From Thysanoteuthis rhombus (lineage: Eukaryota; Mollusca; Cephalopoda; Oegopsida; Thysanoteuthidae), in contig OY735220.1 of NCBI GenBank assembly GCA_963457665.1, positions 31,409,716 through 31,473,715 of the forward strand: a DNA stretch of 64,000 nt. Reading direction: 5' to 3'. Under the pieces are notes generated by a model. It saw only the letters and a program-made list of their open reading frames with translations. It made no database searches and was not told the origin of the DNA. Positions 12,484-24,762 of this stretch are shown in pieces (positions within the stretch are counted from its first letter, which is position 1; every line of letters starts with the position of its first letter). Made by a program: the position numbers and the translations under genes.

Positions 12484-12486
12484 CAT
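12389..12486. repeat. (TA)n microsatellite
   Basis: A nearly pure TA dinucleotide array with a few TG and AC interruptions. The open frames over it are repeat artefacts. Confidence 0.95.
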
Positions 12487-12789
12487 AGTGTTTGTGTAGT
12501 TGTCACACTATAGAAACCACCTAAACATGTTTGCAATATAACTGAATTTGTCATGTATACTCATTGGGCCTTGGGGAAAATTTTAACATGAAAAATTTTT
12601 TTCAAAAATTTCATTTGAAAGTTTTGAAGGGCAAGTTGTATTTCTCATGTAACTATAATGCTAAACTGTATACTTATTTTTTGTGCAGTTGCTGTGACAT
12701 TGTAAGAGAACATTATGACATCATAAGAAAACGTATATTCTGATGATACTTTTATTAAAAGTTGTTTTTTTATCTGGCCTCATTTTTTG

Positions 12790-13075
12790 ATTGATATACT
12801 AAAAAAGGAAATCTTTTTCCCTTTTAGGTATCAAAAGTGGAGAAATCACTTATTCTTTTTAGGGGTCAAAAGTGAGGAGAATTTTTCCCCTTTTGTGGGG
12901 TCAAAAGTGAGGGGGGGGGGACTTTTTTCCTTTAAAAAGTCAAAAGTGTGGGGAAACTTTTATCTTTGAAGGGGTTGAAAGTGAAAGGAACATATTTTTT
13001 CCCTTGAAGGGGTCAAAAGGTAGAAAAAACCCTTTTCCCTTTAAGGAGTCAACTGTGTTGGGAAACTTTTTATTT
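12790..13075. repeat. Minisatellite with a 40-50-bp unit
   Basis: Six imperfect units carry the core GGGGTCAAAAGTGAGGGGAA followed by a T-rich CTTTTTCCCTTT stretch. The short open frame at 12787-12969 is a translation of this array. Confidence 0.8.
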
Positions 13076-13765
13076 CTTTTAAACTTTTTATTCAATTTCA
13101 GGGGCTAATCCATGTAGATCTTGCTCCCCTGCAAAGTCACTATATATCCACTGTACATAACACAATATCTCCAAAAGTTCTTGGAGAATTTCAATTAAAT
13201 TTTGTGGAAGTATGGGCCATCAATTACGGAACAAGTAATTAAATTTTGATTTCTGTCCTGGTGTAGACAGGTACTCAATCTAATAATGGACAAATGCTCT
13301 AAAATGCTTAGGATAATTGTTTACTTGCATATAACTATGTATTTCTTTTTATCTATTTCATTTCTTATGGAAGCTTTAAGTCTTTTCTCCTTGAATGTTT
13401 GCATCTATATTATTGGTGCATGGGTTTCTTTATTTGAGGGTTTAACCTATTGAAAGTGGCTGACAAGGTATCTCTTTGTCATAGCTGTTCTTACTCTAGG
13501 AATGAATTGAATACAGATTCAATTTTCAGATAGTAATGAAGAGAGTAAAATCAATGATTGTCCTAGAGTGGCTGACATGATATTTCCCTGATTTAACATC
13601 ACATGGAAATATCCCAGTTCCAGGGGTTAAAGATACTTGATATTATAATGTGTTATTTATTGCAAGTTATCATGTGTTTTGTTTTTTTTAAGTAGAATGG
13701 ACACAAACTACATAAGTGTTGAAAATGTATTTTTATTCAAGAAGGATCACAAGAATAAATAATGC

Positions 13766-14004
<239 letters not shown>

Positions 14005-14118
14005 TGAGGTCATGTGTGTGTGTTGGCAAGAACTTAGCAGCTGATGTCTATCCCCTCAGATAAAGAAAGATGGAACTGGTAGTAAGAGATCATTCACCTG
14101 AGTTATATATGGCAAATA

Positions 14119-14546
14119 TTAGAAACTGTCAACGAAAACTGTAACCAAAACTGTCAACATAGGTTTCTTCAGTTTTTAAGGTGATCTGGCTGGTAGGCTA
14201 TGTGTGTATGTATGTATATATCATGCATACAAGTAGCACCAATGGAGCTAGAGGGCTGAAAATTTTTCTCACCTTACTCTTTATTAAGTCTAGGAAAATG
14301 TTTTTCAAGTCCCATAGCTGTTTATTTTGCCATGCAGGTTTATGCTAAATTGATCCCTTAGTTTGTGTCCAGCAGCATTCATGCTTGTTTTTTGAACATT
14401 CAGACTTTATTATTGATCACTGCAAACCAGAAGGCAAGATAACTAATTTGTTCATTGATTAACCTTTTTCCAATTTCTTTATTAACTAGGCATGTTGCCA
14501 AAAGATATTGGTCATGTGAGAGTTTCTAATGTGCGACTAAGCAGAT
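14119..14546 (+). repeat. Dispersed repeat family A, copy 2
   Basis: It starts TTAGAAACTGTCAACGAAAAC and ends around CCAAAAGATATTGGTCATGTGAGAGTTTCTA. The terminal TAGAAAC and TTTCTA blocks are inverted relative to each other, as for a DNA element with imperfect terminal inverted repeats. It abuts copy 3. Confidence 0.8.
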
Positions 14547-14548
14547 CT

Positions 14549-15025
14549 TTTAGAAACTGTCATCCCATACTTTCAACATACGTTTCTTCAGTTTTCAAGT
14601 TGGTTCAGCTGGCAATCTGGTTGATTGAATGTCTGACTGGCTATATATGTATCATGTATAAGGCTGTACCAATGGAGCTTGAGGAATTAAAATTTAAACA
14701 TCTACTTCTTAATATGTCTCTAAGAGAATGATTTTTTTTTAAATCACCCTCACCCCCATCTCCACCTGCCCCAATATTTTTAGTGGAAGGGTTCAATTTT
14801 CAATGTAAGTTTGTGCTAAATTGATCATAGTTTGTGCCCACTTACTTTATTTATGCTTAGTTTTAAAAAATTCAGACTTTTTTTAGTGATCATTGCCTAG
14901 CACAAGGCAAGTGAAGTAACTTATCCATTGATCACCCGTTTTTCTAATTTTTTGATTGATCACCCTCAATACGGCATGCTGCCAAAAGATTTTGGTCACA
15001 TGATGTTTTTATTGAGTGACTAACC
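14549..15025 (+). repeat. Dispersed repeat family A, copy 3
   Basis: It starts TTTTAGAAACTGTCATC directly after copy 2 and ends TTGGTCACATGATGTTTTTATTGAGTGACTAACCAGG. The head-to-tail arrangement with copy 2 suggests a tandem duplication or insertion of one copy at the end of another. Confidence 0.8.
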
Positions 15026-15769
15026 AGGCTTGTCTCAGATAACGCAGATTTGCCTTGGATATTCATTTTTTTAAATTGGAAATATCAAGAATAAATAAAT
15101 CTATTGAAATTTGAGCTGTGTAGTCTTGGGAATTTTCTAACCAATTATTTGTCAATTTTCAGGGCTGCTTATGTATATCTCCATAAACATTTAGAACATT
15201 TAATGGCAGTCAGTATGATGTTATTGATTATTTTGCAGTTGCTTGATGCATTTGTAAGTTGCTTTTATACAAAAAGTTATCTCACATTGAGGAATTTAAC
15301 ATAGCTGATAAAAAGCTGTGTGTATGTTTATATGTATGTATGAGAGGCAGTGTGTATTTGAGTTAGAAAGTGGAGAAACTGCTGATTCTCACTTTGGGCC
15401 AATTTTTCTCCCACTGATGATACGTGCCAAAATTGCTCCTTTTATACCAAAACTTTTTAGACATCAAAGGGAAGGAACTGATAGACATAGCATAACTGAG
15501 AGTAGCACATGTTCAGGCTTCTAGGAATTCATCAGATGCTTATAAAAACAATACTGTCACACAATCTAAAGTTCAAGGAAGCAGCCACCTTTGACCTTAA
15601 ACAGAAGGACTGAACTGACACTTGAAAAAGTATATCTGGATGGTTTTTCATTTCTTTTATTTTGCATCTTTTCTGTGGTTCTCTGTAGTATTAGGTATAT
15701 TTTAAACTACTTAACTTATTCTATTTTCATCTTCATGGTATTCAATCACTATCAAATGATTAGTAGGCT

Positions 15770-16005
15770 GCTCTTTCACTAATTGAGCCAAACTGTCAAT
15801 TCTTACATATCTTTAAAAATTTATGTTACAGGTATACAAAAGCTAATTTCATTCTCATAAATAAATACATTCATAATGAAAATATACATATATTTATCAT
15901 TTCTTACTTTATTGTTTATACATTACAAAAGTTTCAGTTAATCATCTTCAGTCGGAATAGAAAAAAGAGTGGTGTTTGACCCTGCATCAACCAGGCTTGT
16001 TTCTC
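15770..16005. repeat. SINE-like repeat, related to the one at 33.8 kb
   Basis: It shares TTGAGCCAAACTGTCAATTCTTA, ATACATTACAAAAGTTTCAG, TAATCATCTTCAG and GGTGTTTGACCCTGC with 33825-33962 in the same order and orientation. Confidence 0.55.
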
Positions 16006-17183
16006 TCATTTGATACTTCAAATGCTTCATTAATCCAAATTCTTAATTTATGAGCTTATAACATTCATATTTTTAGCGATTTTCTCAATTGACCTTATAA
16101 ACAGTGACTCTGAACACAAATATTGATAAATTTTATCACTGAACTTCTGCAAGTATTGGTTAGTTAACATCACATATGAATTACAATGTTAGCCCTGTGT
16201 AAAATATATCTTAAACATGGCATAAAATATATCAAATGCTGGCACAAGTTCAACATATGATGTATTTTACAGAATAGAGAGCAAGGAGATCGTGAGCAAC
16301 TATACTATATTTTTTTGCTAGGATGAGAAAAACTTCCTATTGGGATGTTTTCTTTGATAAATTGATGCATTTCAATCTGAGATAAGATAATCATTTGTTT
16401 TTTTTTAGTATCTTTGGGTGGAGTATAGAAAACCTAGATGCAGCTAATTATTTCTCAGTTATTTATTCTTTTCTTTGGAATAATAAGTGTTTTGACTTCT
16501 GTTGGGTGGGACTTGAATTGTAGATACCTTGAACATGATACAAACCAAGTTATGGATATAGATGTTCATTAGGCTCAATCCTTGGATCATCCATCGTTAT
16601 TAATGAACAAATTTGCAAAGAAGAGTTTTAGAATTTATAGCTCTAGAAACCTCAAATATGTTCAATATTTTTGTTGCAAAATAGCTCAATATTTTTGTTG
16701 TTGCTAATTTGGAAAAAAAAGTGTTTCCTCTTTGATCTGAAAGGTACGCATTTTCTAAAAATTAAAGTGATAATAAATGCATATTATTCAACAACACATT
16801 ACATTACGATGAAACACTCAACCAAAACTAGATGGTCACACCTAGACTGAAATTAAACCTGCTTGCACTGACCTGGCAGATGATAGAGCTGAAACCTGTC
16901 ATTGAGCCATGTAATGATGTAATTAAAATAGAAACTTTGTTGATAATGCTGAAATTCCCCAAATTATCTTATCTGATGTAGGAAGTCTCATCAAATCCAT
17001 AAAACTATATTTGTAACAGAAAATAGGTCAGATAACATGAAACAATGTTTAATATTCATTTGAAATATTTGCTATTTTTCTCCAACCTGTCGTACAAGTG
17101 TGAAAAGTAAACTATTTATACGCAATGCTAAAAATAAAATTTTGTCAAAACTGATAGAGGTTCTGCAGTTCAAAATAGATGAG

Positions 17184-17184
<1 letters not shown>
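16005..17184. other. No gene recognised
   Basis: AT-rich DNA without domain-like frames or clear repeats, leading into the large TA/TG satellite. Confidence 0.55.
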
Positions 17185-17249
<65 letters not shown>

Positions 17250-18048
17250 ATATATGTGTATATATACATATATATATGTATGTATATATATGTGTATATA
17301 TACATATATATATGTATGTATATATATGTGTATATATACATATATATATGTATGTATATATATGTGTATATATATATATATATATGTATGTATATATATG
17401 TGTATATATATATATATATATGTATGTATATATATGTGTATATATATATATATATATATGTATGTATATATATGTGTGTATATATATATATATATATGTA
17501 TGTATATATATGTGTATATATATATATATATATGTATGTATATATATGTGTATATATATATATATATATGTATGTATATATATGTGTATATATATATATA
17601 TATGTATGTATATATATGTGTATATATATATATATATATGTATGTATATATATGTGTATATATATATATATATATGTATGTATATATATGTGTATATATA
17701 TATATATATATGTATGTGTATGTATGTATATATATGTGTATATATATATGTATGTGTATGTGTGTATATATATATGTATGTGTATGTATGTATATATATG
17801 TGTATATATATGTATATGTATGTATGCATATATATGTGTATATATATATGTATGTATATATATATATGTATATATGCATGTATACATATCTATATATATA
17901 TGTATGTATATATATCTCTATATATATGTATGTGTATCTATATATGTGTGTGTGTGTGTGAGTTAATATATGTATGTGTGTGTCTATATATGTGTGTGTG
18001 TCTGTGTTTATATTTGTATGAGTGTGGGTATGTGTATATATATATATT
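17185..18048. repeat. TA/TG higher-order satellite, about 860 bp
   Basis: A TA tract is followed by about sixteen copies of a 32-38-bp unit with the layout (TA)n TGTATGTA TATATATG TG. It then degrades into TG- and TC-containing variants toward 18050. The long open frames on both strands (up to 306 codons of Tyr/Ile/Cys/His/Thr) are repeat artefacts. Confidence 0.95.
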
Positions 18049-18221
18049 TCTTGACTAAAATCTTTTTCCTGAATCTTGATAAATCTTGTCATTCCAAGTG
18101 TCATTCATCCATCCCCACATATATCAACACCCTTTAACCTAAACTACAGCATTGCATTTGATATTAATCTATAACCTAACAGCAAAAAAAAACATTCATC
18201 ATCTGTTTGATAAACACAGTT

Positions 18222-18268
18222 TTAGAAACCATTGGCCAAAACTGTCAATATTGCTTTCTTCAGTTGGT

Positions 18269-18309
<41 letters not shown>

Positions 18310-18648
18310 CATATGTATGCATACAGGCTGTGTTAATGGAGCTAAAGGAAAATTTAAACATTTACTCATTATATCTGGAAAAATGTTGTTTGTTTTTCTT
18401 AAAATTCCCCTCTAAATAGGTTTTCAGTGGAGATTCAGTTTGAAATGTAAGTTTATCCTAAGTTGATCCCTTAATTTGTATCCGACAGCATCCTAACTTA
18501 TTTAATGAGCACTGTCAAACAAAAGGCGAGTGAGGTAACTTATTCATTGATCACTTCTTTTTCCAATTTTTTAATTGATCAACCCCAACATGGGCACATT
18601 GCCAAAAGATGTTGGTCAGGTGATGGTTTCTATTGAGTGACTAACTAG
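18222..18648 (+). repeat. Dispersed repeat family A, copy 4, with a (CTGG)n expansion
   Basis: It runs from TTTTAGAAACCATTGGCC to GATGGTTTCTATTGAGTGACTAAC. The internal CTGGCTGGC motif, which occurs once or twice in other copies, is expanded here to about nine CTGG units (18273-18309). Confidence 0.82.
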
Positions 18649-18896
18649 ACATGTCATTTAATTTCTTTATCACAAGTTAGTCTGAAATGTAAATTTCAAA
18701 TTACTACAACTGCTTGATTTTATATTCTGCATAAAATGTGTTCATCAGTTGGAAAGTGTTTAATGAAACATGTTCTGGTATGTGAATTATTTGGCAAAAA
18801 TGCTATTCTGCAGCCCATGCAGCTTGATTTTTTCAATTAATGTAATTTCTGCTTTTTTTTTTCATTATCTGATACTGGCATAGTAACCCTTAAAAT

Positions 18897-19075
18897 GATG
18901 AGGTCATGTACATATGGATCAGCACTCCTGCCTAGGATCAAAGTATTTGTGCATTCTGCCTGGGATCAAAGTGTTGTTCCCCAACCCTTTTTGTAAGATC
19001 AGAGCATAGTATCTGTGCATTTATTGAAATGTGCTATACTGCAAAAATCTATAAAAATGGATGCACACTGGTTTT
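18897..19075. repeat. Dispersed repeat family B, copy 1
   Basis: It has GCACTCCTGCCTAGGATCAA, TGGGATCAAAGTGTTGTTCC and GATCAGAGCATAGTATCTGT in order. These blocks recur at 44.7 and 46.0 kb. An internal period of about 45 bp around the word GGATCAAAGTGT is visible. Confidence 0.65.
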
Positions 19076-20099
19076 ATATATGTGGATTATAATTAAAGTT
19101 GTAGAACGGGGGGGGGGGCTAACGGGGCATTCCTGATCAGGCCTTCTTACCTTAGGTGGAGTCGTTTGAAAGTTGGAACCTTATACTCAATAAAGGATAA
19201 AGGTGCTGTTCAATTGTAACCCCAACCTAATAAAAAAAAGATGTATCCATGGTATTATTCTTTGATGGTAACAGGGTTGCCACTAAGATATGCTGTAGAC
19301 ACCACCACCCACACTTGGAAATAAATCCATCACACACACCCCTCCATCCCACTCCCTGGAAAAGTGTCAGCGGATACCAGTGCACATCACTAATTGCAAT
19401 TCTACTATGAAATCAACATATAAGAAACTTTTTCTGGAGAAATTAAAGTCCAGTTTGAGAAAGAAGAAAAAAAGTGTTTTTTTTTCAAGAATATGTCAAA
19501 GTAGGTAGTATTACATGTAAATCCTTTTGTAGCAAGAGAAAACATAGAACAGCAGATCATTGGTGTTGGCTACTTACCACTTTAAACCATTTGGTAAGGT
19601 AATAAGTAATAGAAGAGGCCAACATCCTTTGCTCAACCTAAAAGAAGGGCCAGGTTTAGATGTGAGAGAAGTACAGGTAGGACATAGGTTGGGAAATAGA
19701 GGGTGGGAAAGAGAAAAAGAGGGAAAGTAATTAGAAAGGATGAGAGAAAGTTTTGCTAGTGCAAGTAAATGGCAAAGGGTGCCTATCTATCATATTGAGT
19801 TACACATATATTACCTGAGTATCTTTTATTCTTGTACTCTTGCCAAAAAGTGGGGAAGTGCCATTCTGGGATAATTTTATCACTGTTGCCATGACAACTG
19901 CTGGGCAAGAAGTAAGTGGTAGGTAAAGAACCCAGTAATCTATCAGCAGTTTATAGATATACATTCCTTGATATAGAGTTGCTGCTGATGCCTCCACAAC
20001 TGACACTACTCTTCTGTATCACTCACAGTGCTGCCCAACATGTGAGAGTATGCATACACATGTGCTGTGCTGGTCTGGCCCTTACAACAGCTTACTTAT

Positions 20100-20691
20100 A
20101 TTCCTCAGTGTAGATAGATAGATAGTTGAGTAGGTGGACCGGCTGCAAGGAGAGAACGCAAAGAGAGAGAGAGAGAGAGAGTAATAGAGGGAGGGACTGG
20201 AAACTATCTTGACTCTCCAAAGTTCTTACTAGCACCACTACCACTATCATCATCTCTGCCTCCCCCCCTGCTGCCCTCTCATTAGTTGTTGTTGTTCTCC
20301 TTCTTTTTCATCACTTACTCGTTTGCTAGTGTCAGCTGCAGCACCACAGCCAACAGGGATGGACCAGCAGCAGCATGAGGAGTTGAGGCAGCAACAGCCA
20401 TCGTGATCTCTCTAAAGTTCTCCTCAAGAAAAATATAGTCACCAACATTTTCCCTTTTTACAACTGCTGCATTATAAACAACAACAAAAACAATACTCTT
20501 TGCTGCAGAGGACTTTTTTAAAAAGGGAAAAATAAAAAAACAACTTAGTCTGTCATCACCACCACCATTGAACTATTGATTGATTATTGAACTGAACCTA
20601 CCTGTTGAGTTTGAACTTACCCCCTCAATTGTTGTATTTGAGTGATTAATTCCAAGGACTAGTTCTTTTTCTTCTCTCTAACAAAACAAAC
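20100..20691 (+). promoter_or_regulatory. Candidate alternative promoter / 5' UTR
   Basis: The 600 bp before the ATG at 20692 differ from the flanking intron-like DNA. They hold GATA repeats (20112-20125), a GA tract (20160-20181), C-rich tri-nucleotide-like stretches (CACCACTACCACTATC, CAGCAGCAGCATGAGG, CACCACCACC) and a 15-codon Gln-rich upstream ORF at 20359-20406. Such composition is common in animal 5' UTRs. No clear TATA box or initiator was found, so this is a compositional argument only. Confidence 0.3.
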
Positions 20692-20932
20692 ATGGACTAC
20701 CTTCGAAGACACCGCCATAACATGAATCTGCTGCTTACCGATCTTTACAGGTATAAAGATGAAGATGAAGTTGTTATACCAACTCGAAGACATCGCCTTT
20801 CCTATAATGATGGAATAGGAATACAATCATATATCTTGGATGATCTCAACTTTTCTGATGCTGGTTCATATTCCTGCAAAGCTGTCAATAAATTTGGACA
20901 TATTAACACCACTTCAGATCTTGATATTCAAG
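20692..20932 (+). CDS. Ig exon 1: C-terminal half of an Ig domain, with a possible in-frame alternative start
   Basis: The internal-exon form begins at 20751 after a TTTACAG acceptor. Its first base would complete a split Trp codon (TG|G), as in other exons of this gene. The domain half reads Y-K-D-E-D-E, then D-A-G-S-Y-S-C-K-A-V-N, which are strands C to G of an I-set Ig. The frame is also open upstream to an ATG at 20692 in a good context (AAACAAACATGG), with an in-frame TAA at 20647. This adds 20 basic and leucine-rich residues (MDYLRRHR...) in place of the Trp. The exon could therefore be either internal or the first coding exon of a shorter isoform. The donor AAG|GTATGT at 20932/20933 is strong and leaves phase 1. 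The part from 20751 is near certain as coding. The 20692 start is roughly even odds. Confidence 0.8.
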
Positions 20933-21661
20933 GTATGTCAAGATTATACTCAAAGTTGCTCATTTCATGTCTTTAAATAATTGAAGAATTTTAAAAATGT
21001 TTTGAAAGCTCCTTTTAGATAACTCTCTTGTTTCTCCTGTCCAATTTTAAACTTGTTGCAAGCCAACTCTTTAAATTTACTATAATGAATAGATATATTG
21101 ATTACAAATAATTGAGAGACAAATTTTGAAAATCATGTTTCTTTCATATTCGAAAGAGTTCTTTCAGCATTTCAAATTCAGATATCAAGATATTTTGCAT
21201 CGCTCCTTCTGACCAAACAACTTTTTGATACTTTCAAAGAGTTTTTTGGACTATTGCATGTCTTCTCATTGTTTCCATGTTGATGACTCTCCTCGAAACT
21301 ATAGACAGTAACTTTTAGTACTTTTAGATGAAGTAAGAAAATTCATCTGCAGAACATGTGTAGAATCATTACTCTTCAATACTTAGTTATTCTGTAACAA
21401 GGCTTATTTTCTGATGTTGAGCTTCGATGAACAAGTAACAAACATCTCTAAGCAAAACTTTCTTCTCCTCCTCCCTTGTATCTCAAACACCTAACATGTG
21501 TTAATGTTTTGTGTTATCTAAGAAACATTATCTATCTTCTCTACTTTTGTCATAATTTTATCCTTAAATTTTCTCTTTCCTACACAATTGGATAATCTTT
21601 TTTATGGTTTGTGAATTTTTTTTGCCAAATTTTTCTGATAACATGCCTTGTATTTTATCAG

Positions 21662-21707
21662 AGGTCCGTCATCGGAGAAAGAAGAAAGAAGATTTGGACC
21701 TAGAAAG
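21662..21707 (+). CDS. Ig exon 2: short basic linker exon
   Basis: This 46-nt exon follows a TTTTATCAG acceptor and ends at AAAG|GTAATG. It enters in phase 1 from exon 1 and leaves in phase 2 into exon 3, keeping the frame open. The product is a charged linker, E-V-R-H-R-R-K-K-K-E-D-L-D-L-E, between two Ig domains. A run of basic residues followed by acidic ones is compatible with an exposed inter-domain linker. No domain is recognisable. It is too short to stand alone, so the support is the frame fit and the quality of both splice sites. Confidence 0.7.
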
Positions 21708-23382
21708 GTAATGTATGCCTTGCTGCACCTCTTACATTTGCTTTAAGCTTTCTTTTGATTTACCAAAAAATTAAACTCTAGAGATATGTTTGGTATAAAT
21801 TTGTATCAGATTTATTCAGTCAGTGAATTATGATATTTAGATTTCAAATTGGCTCAAGAAATTCAGCATTTTTCCCAAAAGGATTAAGAGAAATGTTACT
21901 TATCAGTTTCTCAGAAATCATTGAACAATATGGACAGTGATAAATCCACATTGAGATTCCTTGTCTGAAGAGAAATGATATTTTTAGCAGATGTAGATGC
22001 TGGATATCTGCTTCCCCTTTCCTTCTAGTGGTTAGCAGGTAGTACTTCACTGGCCAGCCACAGATATCAGCACCAAACTCTGAGTGGCATAGTTGGGCAG
22101 GTGAGGGAAGGAAGGAATGAAAGATAGACAGACGGGCAGCAAGAATGCAGCCCCATAGCCTACAAACTATTAAGTTTCTGTTATCTATTAGTAGTGTAGT
22201 TATACAGATGTGATCTTCTGCAGTGAACAGTGGGAGTAAATAGGGAAAGTGAGAAGCCGCCTGTCTTCTCTCCCTCCCTGCTGGCTTCTTCTTCTAGCTT
22301 TAACTTTTTGGGCAAATTAGGCATTTCTCCAGCTCTTGTAGCATAGTAGCTTCTATAGTATCAAGTGGCATTTCTTAAAAAAGTTCCCTCCTACGTGGAA
22401 GTGAAAGCTGCCTTCAAACCAGTACAATCAACAGTTTGTTTCACTTGAGCTGGAAAAATAAACAGCAGCTTCTGCCCTAAGTCCCATCATTTTGCCTCGC
22501 CTCTTTTTGTGAAAAATAAACCCGAGAACAATGATCATGTTTCATTTACATAATACCATTCTACCTAGTTTAACTTGTAAGCCTTTGCTTACGAACTGCT
22601 GTCTTTAATTTGAACCACCGTAAGCAGCCAATAAAACAGGCCAGTCCTTTGCTCTTCATATAACTGAGTGTAAGAAAGATCGGGATTGAAATTGATGGAT
22701 TAGATGTTGTGGGATTTGAACCAGTTAATAGACCAGGAGTTGAACAGTCGGTTGACTGATACTTAAACATATGGTCATCTGCATACAAATATATTTAGTA
22801 CATACATATAATGATTTGATTCTTGACCCTACATAACTAATTTCTACCAGGAGTCATTTTATGATTGAATTCTCAACAAAAACAGGGGATTGAACTACAC
22901 TAAGCATTCCATTTTGATCAAGTTGAATCTCTTATATTAATTTTTTGGGGGATGGATATCTTTATCAAGGGAAATAACTCCTGATCAAGATTATTCCCCT
23001 TTGATCAGTAGGAGAAAAAAAATTTTCAGTTTTTAGAAGAGTCCCATTTTTTCAATTTTATTCTTTAAAGAGTTCTACTGTCAATACAAGAGATCCATAA
23101 ATTAGAAAGTCAATCAAAGTTATCAGGATAATTGATTCACAACTGTTGATACTGAGACTTACCTTTGGTGTCCTTTAAAATCACAGTTCAACTTCCACTT
23201 TGAGAGAATATAACAAACTGCAATAACATTGTCAATTTGTTAGATATGTTAGATTTGTGGTTTAGGGATGTTAGAATAGACAACAGCATATACTTTTACA
23301 GAAACTATTCAATACTTCATTTTTAGATTATTAATCTTTTTAAAAACTTTAGAGTAAGAGAATACGATGAAATGAACAGGCC

Positions 23383-23835
23383 TGGTTTGTCAATCAATAG
23401 AAACTGTGACACAACCAACATCTTTTGGCAGCATGCTTTATTGGGGGTGATCAATTAAAAAATTGGAAAAAGCGGTGATCAATGAGTGATTTACTTTTCT
23501 TGTTTTTGTTGGGCAGTGATCACAAAAAAATTAAAAAAACAAGTGTGAATACTGTTACACACGAACTTAGTGACAAATTTAGGATGAACTTACATAGTAA
23601 GTTAACCCCCCCCCCAAAAAAACTTATTTGGCGGGGAAATTTTTAAAAACAATAAAAACAATGTTTTTCTTGACATGATAAAGAATAAATGTTTATATTT
23701 TCAGCCCCCTAGATCCAATGACGTGTCCTGTACATGTGATACATACATAGCCAGCCAGCATTACTATTACTTAAAAATTGAAGAACCCTATAGAGACGAT
23801 ATTGACATTTTTGGTTGACAGTTTCTAAAATTCAA
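23383..23835 (-). repeat. Dispersed repeat family A, copy 5
   Basis: The inverted landmarks are visible: CAATAGAAACTGTGACACAACC at one end, TTTTGGCAGCATGC, GTGATCAATGAG, TACATACATAGCCAGCC, and TTGGTTGACAGTTTCTAAAA at the other end. It lies in the intron between Ig exons 2 and 3, antisense to the gene. Confidence 0.8.
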
Positions 23836-24049
23836 TTTAAAACAGTTTGAATAGGTTAACTGATAAGGAATAAGGTAGAGAAATTTATGATATTTCTACA
23901 AGGGGAATTATAATAATTGAAACATTGTAAGATGATAGTGAAGACTTAGAGATAGAGTAGAATTATCTTTTAGCATTTTAAGTAAACAAGTTCAATTGGT
24001 CATAGCATGAATAATGTTTAATAAATTGTTTTTGTATACTTTTCTTCAG

Positions 24050-24165
24050 TCGTTACATCACTTATGATGACAGCTATGTGGACCCTCATTCCCCTCCAAT
24101 CATCACTTTACCTTTGGTTGATGAGGCCAGGACCATTGGTGAAAGTGTTGAATTTAACATCAAAG
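24050..24165 (+). CDS. Ig exon 3: linker plus N-terminal strands of Ig domain B
   Basis: The acceptor is TTTTCTTCAG and the donor AAAG|GTATAC. After a tyrosine- and aspartate-rich linker (Y-I-T-Y-D-D-S-Y) the frame enters P-P-I-I-T-L-P and then G-E-S-V-E-F-N-I-K, the A to B strands of an I-set Ig. The usual strand B cysteine (F-x-C-x-V) is replaced: the sequence reads F-N-I-K-V across the junction with exon 4. Muscle Ig domains are cytoplasmic and do not depend on the disulfide, so this is tolerable. The exon is 116 nt, entering in phase 2 and leaving in phase 1. Confidence 0.85.
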
Positions 24166-24762
24166 GTATACATACATTATTTTCTTCATAAAGGCTTTTC
24201 CAATGGAAATCAAAGAGGAAAATAAAAATGAAAATTTCAAGGCATTACTTTCATTTCCATCTCAAAAAAGAGTTCTGTTCATTTACTTACTTGCTCATCT
24301 TTATTCTTTTTTGTCAACTTGAGATGTGTTTTTAGGACTGCATTATAACTTCTGAAACTTCTGTTTCATATCTTATCAAAAGTCATCTCTCCAAAATGAA
24401 AGAATTGATTTAATTTCATTAGAACTATTGTAATTTTACTTACTTTATTTTACACGCATGCTTTATGCACAATATCTCTAATATCAAAATACAAATATCT
24501 ATCACTGTTATTTTTGGACAATACCCTTGTCTATTCAATAAACAACAAATTTATTAATCAGATAAGTCATGATAAATGTCACTGTTGTTAAATACACATT
24601 ATCATAAATGTTATCATTGATTTTTCTGTAAAATTTTTTCATATTGATAAGTCATCTTAGCAGGCATCGAATGGAATATTAAAGACTTACTACAATGACA
24701 TTAAGGAAAATTCATGCTTACTATTCCTTGCAAATTTACATTAATGATATTCTGTTTTGTAG

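Noticed and set aside
17072-18104. Open frames of 219 to 306 codons on both strands made of Tyr, Ile, Cys, His and Thr
   Set aside because: They are translations of the TA/TG satellite. All six frames are open because the repeat lacks stop codons.
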